Assembly (NCBI GenBank): GCA_030538475.1
Contig: JAUNTX010000010.1
Coordinates: forward strand, 1-64,000
Direction: 5' to 3'
Length of the DNA stretch: 64,000 nt
Source: Dermabacter sp.
GTDB taxonomy: Bacteria > Actinomycetota > Actinomycetes > Actinomycetales > Dermabacteraceae
In this document: one piece after another, positions 18,248 through 28,163 of the stretch
Position numbering within the stretch: the first letter of the stretch is position 1
Layout of the letters: every line of letters starts with the position of its first letter
Notes under the pieces: model-generated
Told to the model about the DNA's origin: nothing
Database searches by the model: none
What the model saw: the letters and a program-made list of their open reading frames with translations, nothing else
Position numbers and translations under genes: made by a program

Positions 18248-18622
18248 ATGACTGCTGCTGAGACCGACATTGCCCGCATCGACGCCCTCGTGGGCACGTG
18301 GCTGGCCCTTCCCGACATCGCGACGATCCTCGACATTCCCGTGACCCGGGTGCACCGGCTCATCGAGGAAGGCGCGCTCGTGGACGTGCGCCGCGGCACG
18401 CCGGTGGTGCGGTCCGTCCCCGCGGACTTCCTGCTCGAGCACGAGGTGGTGCCGCACCTGCCGGGCACGCTGACGCTGCTGCGCGATCAGGGGTTGAGCG
18501 ATGTCGAGCTCATCGAGTGGCTCTTCACCGAGGACGATTCCCTTCCGGGAACGCCGATCTCTCACTTGCGGCGCGGCCAGCGCGGCGAGGTGCGCCGCCG
18601 GGCCCAGAGCCTCGGGTTCTAG
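18248..18622 (+). CDS. Rv2175c-family DNA-binding protein
   Basis: A 124-residue protein with an N-terminal winged helix-turn-helix (IATILDIPVTRVHRLIEEG, about residues 19-37) and a C-terminal helical domain, as in M. tuberculosis Rv2175c. That protein binds DNA and is phosphorylated by PknL; the partner kinase gene lies immediately divergent here, so the same pair is likely. The ATG is fixed by the leaderless promoter. The N-terminus carries Thr residues that could be phosphorylated, which is inference. Confidence 0.88.
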   Translation: MTAAETDIARIDALVGTWLALPDIATILDIPVTRVHRLIEEGALVDVRRGTPVVRSVPADFLLEHEVVPHLPGTLTLLRDQGLSDVELIEWLFTEDDSLPGTPISHLRRGQRGEVRRRAQSLGF

Positions 18623-18675
18623 AGCCTGGTTCTCGTCCCTGGCGTTCCAAAGACTGGCGCTCTGGCGCCGCCCGG

Positions 18676-19761
18676 TCAGGCGTCGGCGATCCCGGTGGCC
18701 GCTGAAATGAGCGCGTCCAGCTCGCCGACCGCTTCGGCCTCGGCGAGCGGGTCGATGGCCGTCTCGAGGACGGCGCGCGCCTCGGCTTCGAGTTCGCGCA
18801 CGTGCGCCTCGACGTGCGCGCGAGCGCCGCTCGTGATCATGACCTGACGCGCGGCTTCGATCTGGGCCGGGCTCGCGTCGGCATGTCCGACCGCCGCCGC
18901 GAGCGCGAGACGCCCCTCGGCATCGGCGTGCGCCTCGGCATAGGCAAGGAGGGTGGTGCGCTTGCCCTCGGTGATGTCTCCGCTCGCGGACTTGCCCGTC
19001 GCGCGTTCGTCGCCGAACACCCCGAGGAGGTCGTCGCGCAGCTGGAAGGCCGTGCCCAGCGGGATGGCGAGGTCGGCGAGGGCTTGGGCGAGGGCGTCGG
19101 AGGCGCCCGCGTGCGTGGCGCCCAGAAGGAGGGGCCGGAGGAACGTGTAGGGCACGGTCTTCCAGCGGATCACCGTGAGCGCCGCCTCGTGGGCCGACGG
19201 GGCCGAGGCGAGGGCCCCGGCCTGGTTGAGGATGTCGAGGTACTGCCCGGCCATGACCTCGGTGCGCAGGGCATCAAACTGTGCGCGGTCGGCCTCGCCT
19301 CGCAGCACGCGCTGAGCCACCTGTTCGGACAGTGAGAGCGAGAGGTCGCCGAGCACGACGGCCGTGGCGATCCCAAAGTCGCTGCTCGAGCCCGCGTGCC
19401 CGGCGCGCGCGTGATCGTTCGCGGCGGCCACGTGGACCGCATCGCGGCCGCGGCGCGTGGGGGAGTGGTCGATGACGTCGTCGTGCATGAGCGCAGCGGC
19501 CTGGACCAGCTCGACGGCGGCGCCGAGCGTGGCAATCGCCTCGCCGTCAGGTGAGTCCAGTCGGGCCCCGGCGGCGAGGGCGCCGATGGCGACGCACTGG
19601 GGGCGCAGGTACTTGCCGCCGACCAGGAAGTCCCCGAGCACATCGACGAACCCGCCGAGCTCCGGCGCGATGCTGCCAAGGCGGGTGCGCTCAGCCGCGA
19701 GGAGATCGGTCAGGGTGCGGGTCACGCTGTCGCGGACCCAGGCGTCGAGGTGGGGACTCAT
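18676..19761 (-). CDS. idsA: Polyprenyl diphosphate synthase (geranylgeranyl type)
   Basis: Elongates isoprenoid diphosphates for menaquinone or carotenoid precursors. The 361-residue protein has the first Asp-rich motif DDVID after LMH, the FGIATAVVLGD segment, the K-T/S pair in RWKTVPYTF and a second motif LRDDLLGVFGDE, where Gly replaces the final Asp as in many actinobacterial IdsA proteins. GAAAGG precedes the ATG. Chain length cannot be told from sequence alone. It is the Rv2173 counterpart of the conserved block. Confidence 0.9.
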   Translation of the reverse strand: MSPHLDAWVRDSVTRTLTDLLAAERTRLGSIAPELGGFVDVLGDFLVGGKYLRPQCVAIGALAAGARLDSPDGEAIATLGAAVELVQAAALMHDDVIDHSPTRRGRDAVHVAAANDHARAGHAGSSSDFGIATAVVLGDLSLSLSEQVAQRVLRGEADRAQFDALRTEVMAGQYLDILNQAGALASAPSAHEAALTVIRWKTVPYTFLRPLLLGATHAGASDALAQALADLAIPLGTAFQLRDDLLGVFGDERATGKSASGDITEGKRTTLLAYAEAHADAEGRLALAAAVGHADASPAQIEAARQVMITSGARAHVEAHVRELEAEARAVLETAIDPLAEAEAVGELDALISAATGIADA

Positions 19762-19917
19762 GCGTGCCTTTCGCGGTCGGTTCAGGCCGAAGGGCCGTCA
19801 CGATCTTTTCACATCGTCGCCCCTGATCCATGGGAGAAATTTCCGGCACCGGCCTCGCCTGTCCACAGGCCGCGCCGGGTGCGCGGATCAGCGCCCGTGC
19901 GCGCCCACGATGGAGGC

Positions 19918-21138
19918 ATGAGCGCGATCCCCAACTCCCCGCCCGGCACCCGCTACGTGAGCGAAAGCCCCCGGGAAATCCTCGCCGCCGTCGCCGGGGC
20001 CTTCCGCCAGATCCCCGAGCGTTCGCTCGTCATCGTCGGCCTCGTGGACGGCAGCAGATTCGGGGTCTCCGCCCGCATCCGGCTTCCCGCCGGGCTCGTA
20101 GACGGGAGCGAGGTCCCGGGGCTCGATGACGGTGGTCCCGGCAGGCAGGGGGTGCGGGACATCGCCCGCCCCACGCTCGCGCGCTTGAAAGCCGAGAACG
20201 CGACGCGCGTGCTCCTCATCGTGGTGGGCGACGCCGAACCCCGTCGGGGCGGCGGGGCCACCTCCCGCGCGCGCCTGTTGACCCTCGCTCGCGACGCGGC
20301 CGGCGAGGCACGCGCGTGGGGCCTCGATCCCGGCCACCCCATCGTCGTGGACGGCGACCAGATAGCCCGACTGCCCGAATCTGAGTTCGCCGCGATCGGG
20401 AGCCTGCACGAGTCGGAGTTTGCGCGGCGCGAAAGGGCCGCGGGCCGGCCCTACGCGCTCGATGCCGACCCGGCCCTCCTGATCAGCGCCACCGCGAGGG
20501 CCATATGCGAGCGCCGATGGGCACCGAAGGCGCAGCGGGCGCCCTCGAGGCCGCAGCACGAGAACACTGAGGCTCACGAGAACACTGAGGCTCAGGCCGC
20601 GGACCTCGTGGCGAGGCTTCTGCGCTCCGGCGCGGGCCAGTCGCGGTGGCTCGCGGGCAGCGACGAGCGCGACCTCGTGTCCAAGTGTGAACTGCTCGAA
20701 AAAACCCTCGAGCTCACCTCCACGAGGGAGGGTCGCGACGCCGTCTTCGCCGCGATCATGGCGGAGATGGACGGGCATCCGCGCCCGATCGCGGGCGTGC
20801 TCGAGGCCGCCTTCGAGACGGGCTCGCTTCGCCCGAACGGGAGAATAACCCCAGGTGGCGACCTCTTTTTCGTGACCCGCCGAGCGCTTGCTCTCCTCGA
20901 GGGCCTCGTGGACACGCCACTCGATCCGACCCTCGGCGCGGGCCTCGTCAACTACGCCGCGATCCACGGCCTCACCGCCTGGTTCAGCGGCAGATTCGGC
21001 GAGTGCCACGCCGCCGCGACCGCCATCCTCGCTAGGGATGAGACGCACGAGATGGCACAGTATCTCGCACAGATGGTGCAGCGCGGACTCACCCCGGCAT
21101 GGCTGGGCACCGAACTCATGCGCGAGCGCCCCACGTGA
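19918..21138 (+). CDS. DUF4192 family protein
   Basis: A 406-residue soluble protein of an actinobacterial family of unknown function. The N-terminus has the family pattern (SPREILAAVAGAF...PERSLVIVGL). An in-frame tandem duplication of six codons (HENTEA twice) sits near residue 220. ATG 19918 has GGAGG too close to act as a normal Shine-Dalgarno, but CACGAT at 19906-19911 would put transcription exactly on the ATG. metX begins 15 bp after its stop, so the two are probably cotranscribed. Confidence 0.85.
   Translation: MSAIPNSPPGTRYVSESPREILAAVAGAFRQIPERSLVIVGLVDGSRFGVSARIRLPAGLVDGSEVPGLDDGGPGRQGVRDIARPTLARLKAENATRVLLIVVGDAEPRRGGGATSRARLLTLARDAAGEARAWGLDPGHPIVVDGDQIARLPESEFAAIGSLHESEFARRERAAGRPYALDADPALLISATARAICERRWAPKAQRAPSRPQHENTEAHENTEAQAADLVARLLRSGAGQSRWLAGSDERDLVSKCELLEKTLELTSTREGRDAVFAAIMAEMDGHPRPIAGVLEAAFETGSLRPNGRITPGGDLFFVTRRALALLEGLVDTPLDPTLGAGLVNYAAIHGLTAWFSGRFGECHAAATAILARDETHEMAQYLAQMVQRGLTPAWLGTELMRERPT
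20557..20592 (+). repeat. 18-bp tandem repeat (two copies) inside the DUF4192 gene
   Basis: CACGAGAACACTGAGGCT occurs twice head to tail and adds HENTEA twice to the protein. It is less GC-rich than its surroundings and in frame, so copy changes keep the frame. Confidence 0.9.
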
Positions 21139-21153
21139 GGTCAGGAGGAGCCC

Positions 21154-22290
21154 ATGAGCACGCTGAGTTCCATGCTTACCGCGGGCGGCTGGCGCGTGGG
21201 CGATCCCGTCGGCCACCGGCGCTTCGCGCACCTCGGACCACTGGCCCTCGAATCCGGATCCCTCCTCGACGTCACCCTCGCGTACGAAACGTGGGGGCAG
21301 CTCAATCAGGACGGCTCCAACGCCATCCTCGTCCTGCACGCCCTCACCGGGGACTCCCACGTCACCGGGGACGCTGGCGACGGCCACCCGAGCCCCGGCT
21401 GGTGGTCCCACCTCGTCGGCCCCGGCAAAGCGCTCGACACCACCACGCACTACGTCGTCGCCCCCAACATCCTCGGCGGATGTCAGGGCAGCACCGGCCC
21501 CAGTTCCCTCGCGCCCGACGGGGCCCCGTACGGCTCACGATTTCCCCCGCTCAGCACCCGTGACCAGGTGGAGGCCGAACGGCTCCTCATGCGCCGCCTC
21601 GGGATCGACACGTGGGCGCTCGTGATCGGCGGCTCCATGGGAGGCATGCGCGCCCTCGAATGGGCCGTGAGCCACCCGACCTCGCTCACGCGCCTCGCCG
21701 TCATCGCGAGCGCCGCCAAGTGTCGAGCCGACGTGCTCGCTTGGAACGCCGCCCAGCTGGCCGCGATCACCACGTGCCACGGCTATCGAGGCGGCGACTA
21801 CTACCACCTCCCACCCGAGGACGGCCCCACCGAGGCGCTCGGCGTGGCCCGGCGCATCGCCCACACCACCTACCGATCCGCGAAAGAACTCGAGCAGCGC
21901 TTTTCCAACACCCCCAACCCGGGCGAAGACCCGCTCTCCTCCCTCGACGGTCGCTTCGGCGTCCAGTCCTACCTCGACCATCACGCCACGAAGCTGTGCC
22001 GCCGGTTCGACGCGGGCACCTACGTGCACCTCGTGCGGGCGATGAACACCCACGATGTCGGCCGCGGACGCGGGGGAGTGGCCCGGGCACTGTCGCGCAT
22101 CACCGCCCGCTCCCTCATCGTCTCCGTCGACTCCGACCGCCTCTTTCCCCCGTCCGACGCCGAGGAGCTGCTGTCCGGCATTCCCGATGCGCTCGGCTAC
22201 ACGATGCACTCCGACGCCGGGCACGACGGATTCCTCGTCGATGATCCCGTCTTGGACGGGGTGCTCTGCGCATTCCTCTCGGGGCAGTAG
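21154..22290 (+). CDS. metX: Homoserine O-acetyltransferase
   Basis: Acetylates homoserine with acetyl-CoA in methionine synthesis. The 378-residue alpha/beta hydrolase has the nucleophile elbow GGSMGG with the catalytic Ser, LVLHALTGDSH as the oxyanion region, and the late DSDRLFPP and GHDGFL segments with the Asp and His of the triad. AGGAGG before the ATG supports the start. The usual partner metY is not adjacent. Confidence 0.94.
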   Translation: MSTLSSMLTAGGWRVGDPVGHRRFAHLGPLALESGSLLDVTLAYETWGQLNQDGSNAILVLHALTGDSHVTGDAGDGHPSPGWWSHLVGPGKALDTTTHYVVAPNILGGCQGSTGPSSLAPDGAPYGSRFPPLSTRDQVEAERLLMRRLGIDTWALVIGGSMGGMRALEWAVSHPTSLTRLAVIASAAKCRADVLAWNAAQLAAITTCHGYRGGDYYHLPPEDGPTEALGVARRIAHTTYRSAKELEQRFSNTPNPGEDPLSSLDGRFGVQSYLDHHATKLCRRFDAGTYVHLVRAMNTHDVGRGRGGVARALSRITARSLIVSVDSDRLFPPSDAEELLSGIPDALGYTMHSDAGHDGFLVDDPVLDGVLCAFLSGQ

Positions 22291-22320
22291 GCTGTGAGCA
22301 ACGTCGGAAAGGACACACCA

Positions 22321-22743
22321 ATGGTTGTTGTGGCGGCATTCGCTCCTTCATCGCAGGGAGACGCCTCCCTGCTCGCGGCCATCTCGGAGGTCTGCTTTTC
22401 TCATCGCGACCTCGTAGTGGCTTCGCACGCCTTCGTGGATCCAGACGAGGGGCTGCGCACCGCCGATGAGCGCGAAGTGCTCTCGGCGCTCGGTCGCGTG
22501 GCCTCCCGCCTGCCCGAACGCGAACGCGCCTACCTCGAAACCCTCGACGTGAAGGTCATCACCTCGCGCTCGCGCGACACGGGCGAGTTCTTGCTGGACA
22601 CGGTGCGCGCCACGAAGGCGGGCCTGCTCGTCATCGCCTTGCGGCACAGCTCTCCCGTGAGCCGACTGTCGCTCGGCCACTCCGTGCGCCGGGTGATCCT
22701 GGGAGCGACGTGCCCGATCTTCATCGCCAAGGACGAAAGCTAA
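22321..22743 (+). CDS. Universal stress protein family protein
   Basis: A 140-residue protein with the UspA fold: a [16 protein letters not shown] start and a C-terminal [27 protein letters not shown] segment, with [16 protein letters not shown] matching the ATP-loop signature of the family. Start ATG 22321 has GGAAAGGA upstream. It follows metX closely and precedes the sigma factor gene. What it binds or protects cannot be told from sequence. Confidence 0.85.
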   Translation: MVVVAAFAPSSQGDASLLAAISEVCFSHRDLVVASHAFVDPDEGLRTADEREVLSALGRVASRLPERERAYLETLDVKVITSRSRDTGEFLLDTVRATKAGLLVIALRHSSPVSRLSLGHSVRRVILGATCPIFIAKDES

Positions 22744-22793
22744 GCGGGCCGGGCGCCGCAGAGCAGAACCCTGGGAACTTAGTGCGCCCGAGG

Positions 22794-22824
22794 GGAATAG
22801 TCAAGAGGTTCGGGCCGTTATAAT
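22794..22824 (+). promoter_or_regulatory. Overlapping SigR/SigH-type and TATAAT promoters of the sigma factor gene
   Basis: GGAAT (22794-22798), an 18-nt spacer and GTT (22817-22819) match the SigR/SigH consensus. A perfect TATAAT (22819-22824) overlaps its last base. The leader to GTG 22922 is about 90 nt. Confidence 0.65.
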
Positions 22825-22921
22825 TGAACGGTCTGCGCCCACTGCCCGCCTCACGGTGGTCACCGGCGCGCCCTCACTCTGCGAGAGCCGCGAGGCCTCA
22901 GCCGACAAACGAAGGAAATTT

Positions 22922-24265
22922 GTGTCGACGACCACGACAAAGAACGAAGAAGCGACCGCCCAGATGGAGGGTCTGCTCGGAGCCCTTGCGGGCGCCACCT
23001 CCGTGGACTACACCGCCCTCAAGCAGACGGCGAAGGAGCTGGGCATCTCCCCCTACCGGGTTTCGGCCCTGTCCAAGCGCCTCGAAGAGGCCGGTATCGA
23101 GATCACCGGGCGCCCCGCTTCCCGCGCCAAGAAGAAGGCGGGCAGCGGCGAGGACGGCGAGGCGCAAGAGGTCGCCCCCGCGAAGGCGGCGGGCGCGGGC
23201 AAGGCCTCGACCAAGGACACCGACTCCGACGACGAGTCCGAGGACCAGCAGAGCGAATCGGACACAAACGAGGACGAGGACGATTCCTCGAAGGGGTTCG
23301 CGCTGTCCAACGACGATGACGATGCGCCCGCGCAGCAGGTGGTCACCGCCGGAGCGACCGCGGATCCGGTCAAGGACTACCTCAAGCAGATCGGCAAGGT
23401 CGCGCTGCTCAACGCCGCCCAGGAAGTCGAACTGGCCGAACGGATCGAGGCGGGCCTGTACGCGGAGCACAAGCTCAAGGGCGACGACTCGCTCAAGAAG
23501 ACCAAGGCGGGACGCGAACTCGCCATGATCGTCGAAGACGGCCGCGCCGCCAAGGACCACCTGCTCGAGGCGAACCTCCGCCTCGTGGTGTCGCTCGCCA
23601 AGCGCTACACGGGCCGCGGCATGCTGTTCCTCGACCTCATTCAGGAAGGCAACCTGGGCCTCATCCGCGCGGTCGAAAAGTTCGACTACTCCAAGGGCTA
23701 CAAGTTCTCGACCTACGCGACGTGGTGGATCCGCCAGGCCATCACGCGCGCGATGGCCGATCAGGCCCGGACCATCCGCATCCCGGTCCACATGGTCGAA
23801 GTCATCAACAAGCTCGCGCGCGTGCAGCGCCAGATGCTTCAGGACCTCGGCCGCGAACCCACGCCGGAAGAGCTCGCCACCGAGCTCGACATGACGCCGG
23901 AGAAGGTCGTGGAAGTGCAGAAGTACGGGCGCGAGCCCATCTCCCTGCACACGCCGCTCGGCGAGGACGGCGACAGCGAGTTCGGCGATCTCATCGAAGA
24001 CTCGGAGGCCGTGGTCCCCGCGGACGCCGTGAGCTTCACCCTCCTGCAGGAGCAGCTGCACTCCGTGCTCGACACCCTCAGCGAGCGGGAAGCCGGAGTG
24101 GTCGCGATGCGGTTCGGCCTCGAAGACGGCCAGCCGAAGACCCTCGACGAAATCGGGAAGGTCTACGGCGTGACCCGCGAACGGATCCGCCAGATCGAAT
24201 CGAAGACCATGAGCAAGCTGCGCCACCCCTCGCGCTCGCAGGTGCTCCGGGACTACCTCGACTAA
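22922..24265 (+). CDS. sigA: RNA polymerase principal sigma factor
   Basis: The essential housekeeping sigma factor (RpoD/HrdB/SigA). After an acidic, low-complexity N-terminal part (about 70-160) the 447-residue protein shows region 1.2 ([16 protein letters not shown]), region 2 with the -10-binding helix ([20 protein letters not shown]), region 3 and region 4.2 ([19 protein letters not shown]). GTG 22922 is preceded by AAGGA. The promoter carries a disulfide-stress type motif, as reported for Streptomyces hrdB. Confidence 0.97.
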   Translation: MSTTTTKNEEATAQMEGLLGALAGATSVDYTALKQTAKELGISPYRVSALSKRLEEAGIEITGRPASRAKKKAGSGEDGEAQEVAPAKAAGAGKASTKDTDSDDESEDQQSESDTNEDEDDSSKGFALSNDDDDAPAQQVVTAGATADPVKDYLKQIGKVALLNAAQEVELAERIEAGLYAEHKLKGDDSLKKTKAGRELAMIVEDGRAAKDHLLEANLRLVVSLAKRYTGRGMLFLDLIQEGNLGLIRAVEKFDYSKGYKFSTYATWWIRQAITRAMADQARTIRIPVHMVEVINKLARVQRQMLQDLGREPTPEELATELDMTPEKVVEVQKYGREPISLHTPLGEDGDSEFGDLIEDSEAVVPADAVSFTLLQEQLHSVLDTLSEREAGVVAMRFGLEDGQPKTLDEIGKVYGVTRERIRQIESKTMSKLRHPSRSQVLRDYLD

Positions 24266-24275
24266 ACAGCGCCTC

Positions 24276-24306
24276 ATCGCCCATCGCCCCCGCGGCGGTG
24301 GGCGAT
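24276..24306 (+). terminator. Hairpin after sigA
   Basis: ATCGCCCA (24276-24283) pairs with TGGGCGAT (24299-24306), with a further CGCC/GGCG inside. The T-run is only TT. Confidence 0.6.
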
Positions 24307-24340
24307 TCGCGTCATCGAGGGAAAGGACGGGGCACACCTC

Positions 24341-24847
24341 GTGGACATGACTGTGCAGACCGTGCGCGAAAGCGACTGGGAGGCTCTCAAGGAGCTGCGC
24401 CTCGGGATGCTGAGCGACGCGCCGGACGCCTACAAGGCCGATCCGGCCACGGCCCTGCGCCTGAGCGAATCCGACTGGCGCGCCTTCGCGTCACGGACGA
24501 ATCTCTTCGTGTTCGCCAAACGCCTCCCCGACGGCGAGGTCATGGGAGGCGCGAGTATTCAGCCGGTGGGAAGTCCCGCCGACACCCCGTCGATTGCGCT
24601 CGTCACCTCGGTGTTCGTGCGTCCCGAGTTCCGGGGCCACGGGGTCGTGGATCGCCTCTTCGAGGCGCTGGACACGCTCGCGATGGGGCTCGGCCGCAGC
24701 CGCATCCGGCTCGAGGTGTCGTCGGCCGCGCTCGAGTCGCTCGCGCGGTTCGAGGCCCTCGGCTTTCGCACGACCGGTGCCGAGCGGCCGATGCCCGGCA
24801 GCGACGAGATTCGCCTCATCGCTGCCGAGCGGGACGTGCGCGCTTAG
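24341..24847 (+). CDS. GNAT family N-acetyltransferase
   Basis: A 168-residue GNAT-fold protein: an acetyl-CoA-binding strand-loop (VTSVFVRPEFRGHGVVDRLFEAL, about 86-108) and the later LEVSSAALESLARFEALGF motif. The substrate is unknown. The start is the GTG at 24341; an ATG two codons later is possible. Its stop interlocks with that of the convergent DUF7455 gene in the four bases TTAG (24844-24847). Confidence 0.85.
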   Translation: MDMTVQTVRESDWEALKELRLGMLSDAPDAYKADPATALRLSESDWRAFASRTNLFVFAKRLPDGEVMGGASIQPVGSPADTPSIALVTSVFVRPEFRGHGVVDRLFEALDTLAMGLGRSRIRLEVSSAALESLARFEALGFRTTGAERPMPGSDEIRLIAAERDVRA

Positions 24848-25062
24848 AGAGCGGCGGGGCCGACGGGGGCCTCGAGGTGCCCGGTATCGTCGGCGACCCG
24901 CGAGGCAATCGTCGCGAGCGCGTGTTCGTTGGCGCGAGCGTGGTGAGCGCAGAACAGAAGTTCGCCGCCGGCAAGCAGCTCGAACTTCACGTAGGCCTGC
25001 GCTCCGCAGCGATCGCAGCGATCGTGGGCGGTCAGGGTGCGTGATTCAAGCGTCGTGGTCAT
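24844..25062 (-). CDS. DUF7455 family small zinc-ribbon-like protein
   Basis: A 72-residue actinobacterial protein with DRCDRCGAQAYVKFEL and LLFCAHHA, giving a CxxC...CxxH set likely to bind zinc. It is found beside the principal sigma factor and topoisomerase genes in many actinobacteria. The start is the ATG giving MTTTLESR; an upstream in-frame ATG lacks a ribosome site. Function is unknown. Confidence 0.82.
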   Translation of the reverse strand: MTTTLESRTLTAHDRCDRCGAQAYVKFELLAGGELLFCAHHARANEHALATIASRVADDTGHLEAPVGPAAL

Positions 25063-25233
25063 GCCAAGTATTGAATCAGGAAACACGCCCCGGCTCACGC
25101 CGTGAGGCCTCTGGTTCGCTCCCGGCGCAACGGGGCCGCTCGTGGCTCACATCCTGGTCACGAGCCCTGTGGTGCGGCTTACCCGCACGCGCCCTGCGAG
25201 CATCCAATGACGGCGCTTTGCGCCCACGCCCCG

Positions 25234-25239
25234 TAAGAT
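25234..25239 (+). promoter_or_regulatory. -10 box (TAAGAT) of a leaderless parE transcript
   Basis: The predicted transcription start is exactly the G of GTG 25246, which decides this start over the TTG at 25240. Confidence 0.6.
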
Positions 25240-25245
25240 TTGGCC

Positions 25246-27366
25246 GTGGCTACGCAGGCAAAGACCCCCCAGCAGGCATACGACGCGCGCAACCTTCAGG
25301 TCCTCGAAGGGCTCGAGGCGGTGCGCAAGCGCCCCGGCATGTATATCGGCTCGACCGACTCCCGGGGCCTCATGCACTGCCTGTGGGAGATCCTCGATAA
25401 CTCGGTGGACGAAGCGCTCGGCGGGCACGGCAGCGACATCACGGTGGTGCTGCACGAGGATGCGTCCGTCGAGGTGCGGGACCTCGCCCGCGGCGTCCCG
25501 ATCGACAAGGAACCGCGCACGGGCCTCACCGGCGTCGAAGTTGTCTACACGAAGCTCCACGCGGGCGGAAAGTTCGGCGGCGGCTCCTACGCCGCCTCGG
25601 GCGGCCTCCACGGCGTCGGCGCCTCCGTGGTCAACGCCCTGAGCTCCCGCATGGACGTGGAAGTAGACCGTGGCGGCTCGACCTACGCGATGAGCTTTCA
25701 GCGGGGTATCCCCGGCGAGTTCGACGACGCCGGTCACGCTCCCTCGCCCGATGCCCCCTTCACCCCGTTTGACGGGGCGGGCGTGCTGCGGGTCGTCGGC
25801 AAGGTCAAGCGCGGCGTGACCGGCACGCGCGTGCGCTACTGGGCCGATCCGCAAATCTTCATCAAGAGCGCCCACGTGGTCCTCGACGACATTCAGCGCC
25901 GCGCCCGGCAGACGGCCTTCCTCGTGCCCGGCCTCGCCATCACCCTGCTGGATCAGCGCCCCGAGCGCACCCCCGAGCAGCCCGAAAAGAGCGTCTTCCA
26001 CTACGAGGGCGGCATCAGCGAGTTCGTGGAATACCTGGCCAAGGACCAGAAGATCACCGACGTGATCCGCCTCGCGGGCTCGGGCGACTACACCGAGACC
26101 GTCCCCGTGCTCGATGCGAGCGGCCACATGGTCTCGCGCGAGGTCGCCCGCACGTGCGAGGTCGATATCGCCCTGCGCTGGGGGGCCGACTACGACACGA
26201 CCGTGCGCAGCTTCGTCAACATCGTGAGCACCCCGAAGGGCGGCACGCACGTGACCGGCTTCGAGCAGGCGCTTGTGAAGTCCGTGCGCAAGGCCGTCGA
26301 GGCGCAGGCCCGGCGCGTGAAGTTCACCCCGAAGAAGGACAAGATCGAGAAGGACGACACGCTCGCGGGCCTCACCGCCGTGGTCACCGTGCGCCTCGAA
26401 GAGCCCCAGTTCGAGGGGCAGACGAAAGAGGTGCTCGGCACCCCGGCCGTGCGTCAGATCGTGGCCCGCGTGGTTGAGGACTCGCTCGGCACCTTCCTCG
26501 CCTCGACCAAGAAGGGCGAAAAGGAGCAGGCCGCGCTTGTCGTGGACAAGGTGGTCAGCGAGATGCGGGCACGCGTGGCGGCCCGCATGCACAAGGAGGT
26601 TTCGCGCCGCAAGAACGCGCTCGAATCCTCCACCATGCCCACGAAGCTCGCCGATTGCCGCGACAGCGGCGTCGAGCGCTCCGAACTGTTCATCGTGGAG
26701 GGCGACTCGGCGCTCGGTACCGCCAAGAGCGCGCGCGACTCCGAGTTCCAGGCCCTCTTGCCGATCCGCGGCAAGATCCTCAACGTGCAAAAGGCGTCCA
26801 TTACGGACATGCTCAAGAACGCCGAGTGCGCCAACATCATTCAGGTGATCGGCGCGGGCAGCGGGCGCACGTTCGATCTTGAGTCCGCGCGCTACGGCAA
26901 GATCGTCATGATGACCGACGCCGACGTGGACGGCGCTCACATCCGCACCCTCCTGCTCACCCTGTTCCACCGCTACATGCGCCCGCTCGTCGAAGACGGG
27001 CGAGTCTACGCGGCGGTGCCGCCGCTGCACCGCGTGGAGATCATCCACGGCGGGGCGAAGAAGAACGAGTACGTCTACACGTACTCCGAGAAGGAACTGA
27101 ACCAGCTGCTGAAGAAGCTCGACCGCAGCAAGAAGCGGTACAAGGAGCCGATTCAGCGCTACAAGGGGCTCGGCGAGATGGACGCCGATCAGCTCGCGGA
27201 CACCACGATGGAGCCCAGCAAGCGCATGCTGCGCCGCATGAGCATCGGCGATGCCGAGGCCGCTGATCGCATGTTCGAGCTCCTCATGGGATCCGATGTG
27301 GCTCCGCGCAAGCAGTTTATTGTGGAGGGCGCCGACGAACTGGACCTCGAGAGGATCGATGCATGA
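25246..27366 (+). CDS. parE: DNA topoisomerase IV subunit B (GyrB paralogue)
   Basis: The ATPase subunit of a type IIA topoisomerase, 706 residues. It has the GHKL ATP site ([26 protein letters not shown]), the transducer domain, and the Toprim domain ([11 protein letters not shown]...[17 protein letters not shown]). The closing [12 protein letters not shown] is typical. Being separate from dnaA-recF and close to sigA and parC, it is more likely topoisomerase IV than gyrase. hisF overlaps its end by 4 bp. Confidence 0.93.
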   Translation: MATQAKTPQQAYDARNLQVLEGLEAVRKRPGMYIGSTDSRGLMHCLWEILDNSVDEALGGHGSDITVVLHEDASVEVRDLARGVPIDKEPRTGLTGVEVVYTKLHAGGKFGGGSYAASGGLHGVGASVVNALSSRMDVEVDRGGSTYAMSFQRGIPGEFDDAGHAPSPDAPFTPFDGAGVLRVVGKVKRGVTGTRVRYWADPQIFIKSAHVVLDDIQRRARQTAFLVPGLAITLLDQRPERTPEQPEKSVFHYEGGISEFVEYLAKDQKITDVIRLAGSGDYTETVPVLDASGHMVSREVARTCEVDIALRWGADYDTTVRSFVNIVSTPKGGTHVTGFEQALVKSVRKAVEAQARRVKFTPKKDKIEKDDTLAGLTAVVTVRLEEPQFEGQTKEVLGTPAVRQIVARVVEDSLGTFLASTKKGEKEQAALVVDKVVSEMRARVAARMHKEVSRRKNALESSTMPTKLADCRDSGVERSELFIVEGDSALGTAKSARDSEFQALLPIRGKILNVQKASITDMLKNAECANIIQVIGAGSGRTFDLESARYGKIVMMTDADVDGAHIRTLLLTLFHRYMRPLVEDGRVYAAVPPLHRVEIIHGGAKKNEYVYTYSEKELNQLLKKLDRSKKRYKEPIQRYKGLGEMDADQLADTTMEPSKRMLRRMSIGDAEAADRMFELLMGSDVAPRKQFIVEGADELDLERIDA

Positions 27367-28163
27367 GCGTGGCCATCCGCATCATTCCCTGCCTCGACGT
27401 GGACCGCGGACGCGTGGTCAAGGGCGTGAACTTCGAGAACCTGCGCGATGCGGGCGATCCCGTGGAACTGGCGATGAGGTATGACCGCCTGGGCGCCGAC
27501 GAGCTCACCTTCTTGGACATCACGGCGACCAGCGGCGGGCGCGACACGATGATCGACGTGGTGCGCAGGGTCGCCGATCAGGTCTTCATTCCCCTGACCG
27601 TTGGTGGCGGCGTGCGCAGCGTCGAGGACGTGGACCAGCTGCTGCGCGCGGGGGCCGACAAGGTGGGCGTCAACTCCGCGGCGATTGCTCGGCCCGACCT
27701 CATCACGGAGATTACCGAGCAGTTCGGCTCGCAGGTCCTCGTGATGTCCATCGACGCGCGCCGCGTGGGCCCGGATGCGGCCGACACCGCCGCCGGGCGG
27801 GGCAGCGGCTTCGAGGTGACGACGCACGGCGGCAAGCGCGGCACGGGGATCGACGCCCTCGAGTGGATCCGCGAGGTCACCGAGCGCGGGGCGGGCGAAA
27901 TCCTCCTGAACTCGATGGACGCCGACGGCACGCGTGACGGTTTCGACCTCGCGCTCATTCGCGCGGCGCGCGCTGCTACTAGCCTCCCGCTCATCGCCTC
28001 GGGCGGCGCGGGCGCGGCCGAGCACTTCGGCCCGGCGGTTCAGGCGGGGGCAAACGCCGCGCTCGCCGCGAGCATCTTCCACTTTCAGGACGTGGAGATC
28101 GCCGAGGCGAAGCGGGCCCTGGCGAGCGCCGGCTACCCCGTGAGGGTCGTGGACAGCGAGTAG
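27363..28163 (+). CDS. hisF: Imidazole glycerol phosphate synthase cyclase subunit
   Basis: HisF joins ammonia from HisH with PRFAR to give imidazole glycerol phosphate and AICAR. The 266-residue TIM barrel has the catalytic aspartates in IPCLDVD and MSIDARR, the phosphate loops VGGGVRS and SGGAG, and FLDITA. It starts in the ATGA overlap with parE, after GAGAGGA, so translation is coupled to a topoisomerase gene; hisH and other his genes are not here. Its tail overlaps the convergent mutarotase by 31 bp. Confidence 0.95.
   Translation: MSVAIRIIPCLDVDRGRVVKGVNFENLRDAGDPVELAMRYDRLGADELTFLDITATSGGRDTMIDVVRRVADQVFIPLTVGGGVRSVEDVDQLLRAGADKVGVNSAAIARPDLITEITEQFGSQVLVMSIDARRVGPDAADTAAGRGSGFEVTTHGGKRGTGIDALEWIREVTERGAGEILLNSMDADGTRDGFDLALIRAARAATSLPLIASGGAGAAEHFGPAVQAGANAALAASIFHFQDVEIAEAKRALASAGYPVRVVDSE

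Noticed and set aside
20557-20592. Tandem repeat considered as a CRISPR fragment
   Set aside because: Only two directly abutting copies without spacers, inside a coding frame.
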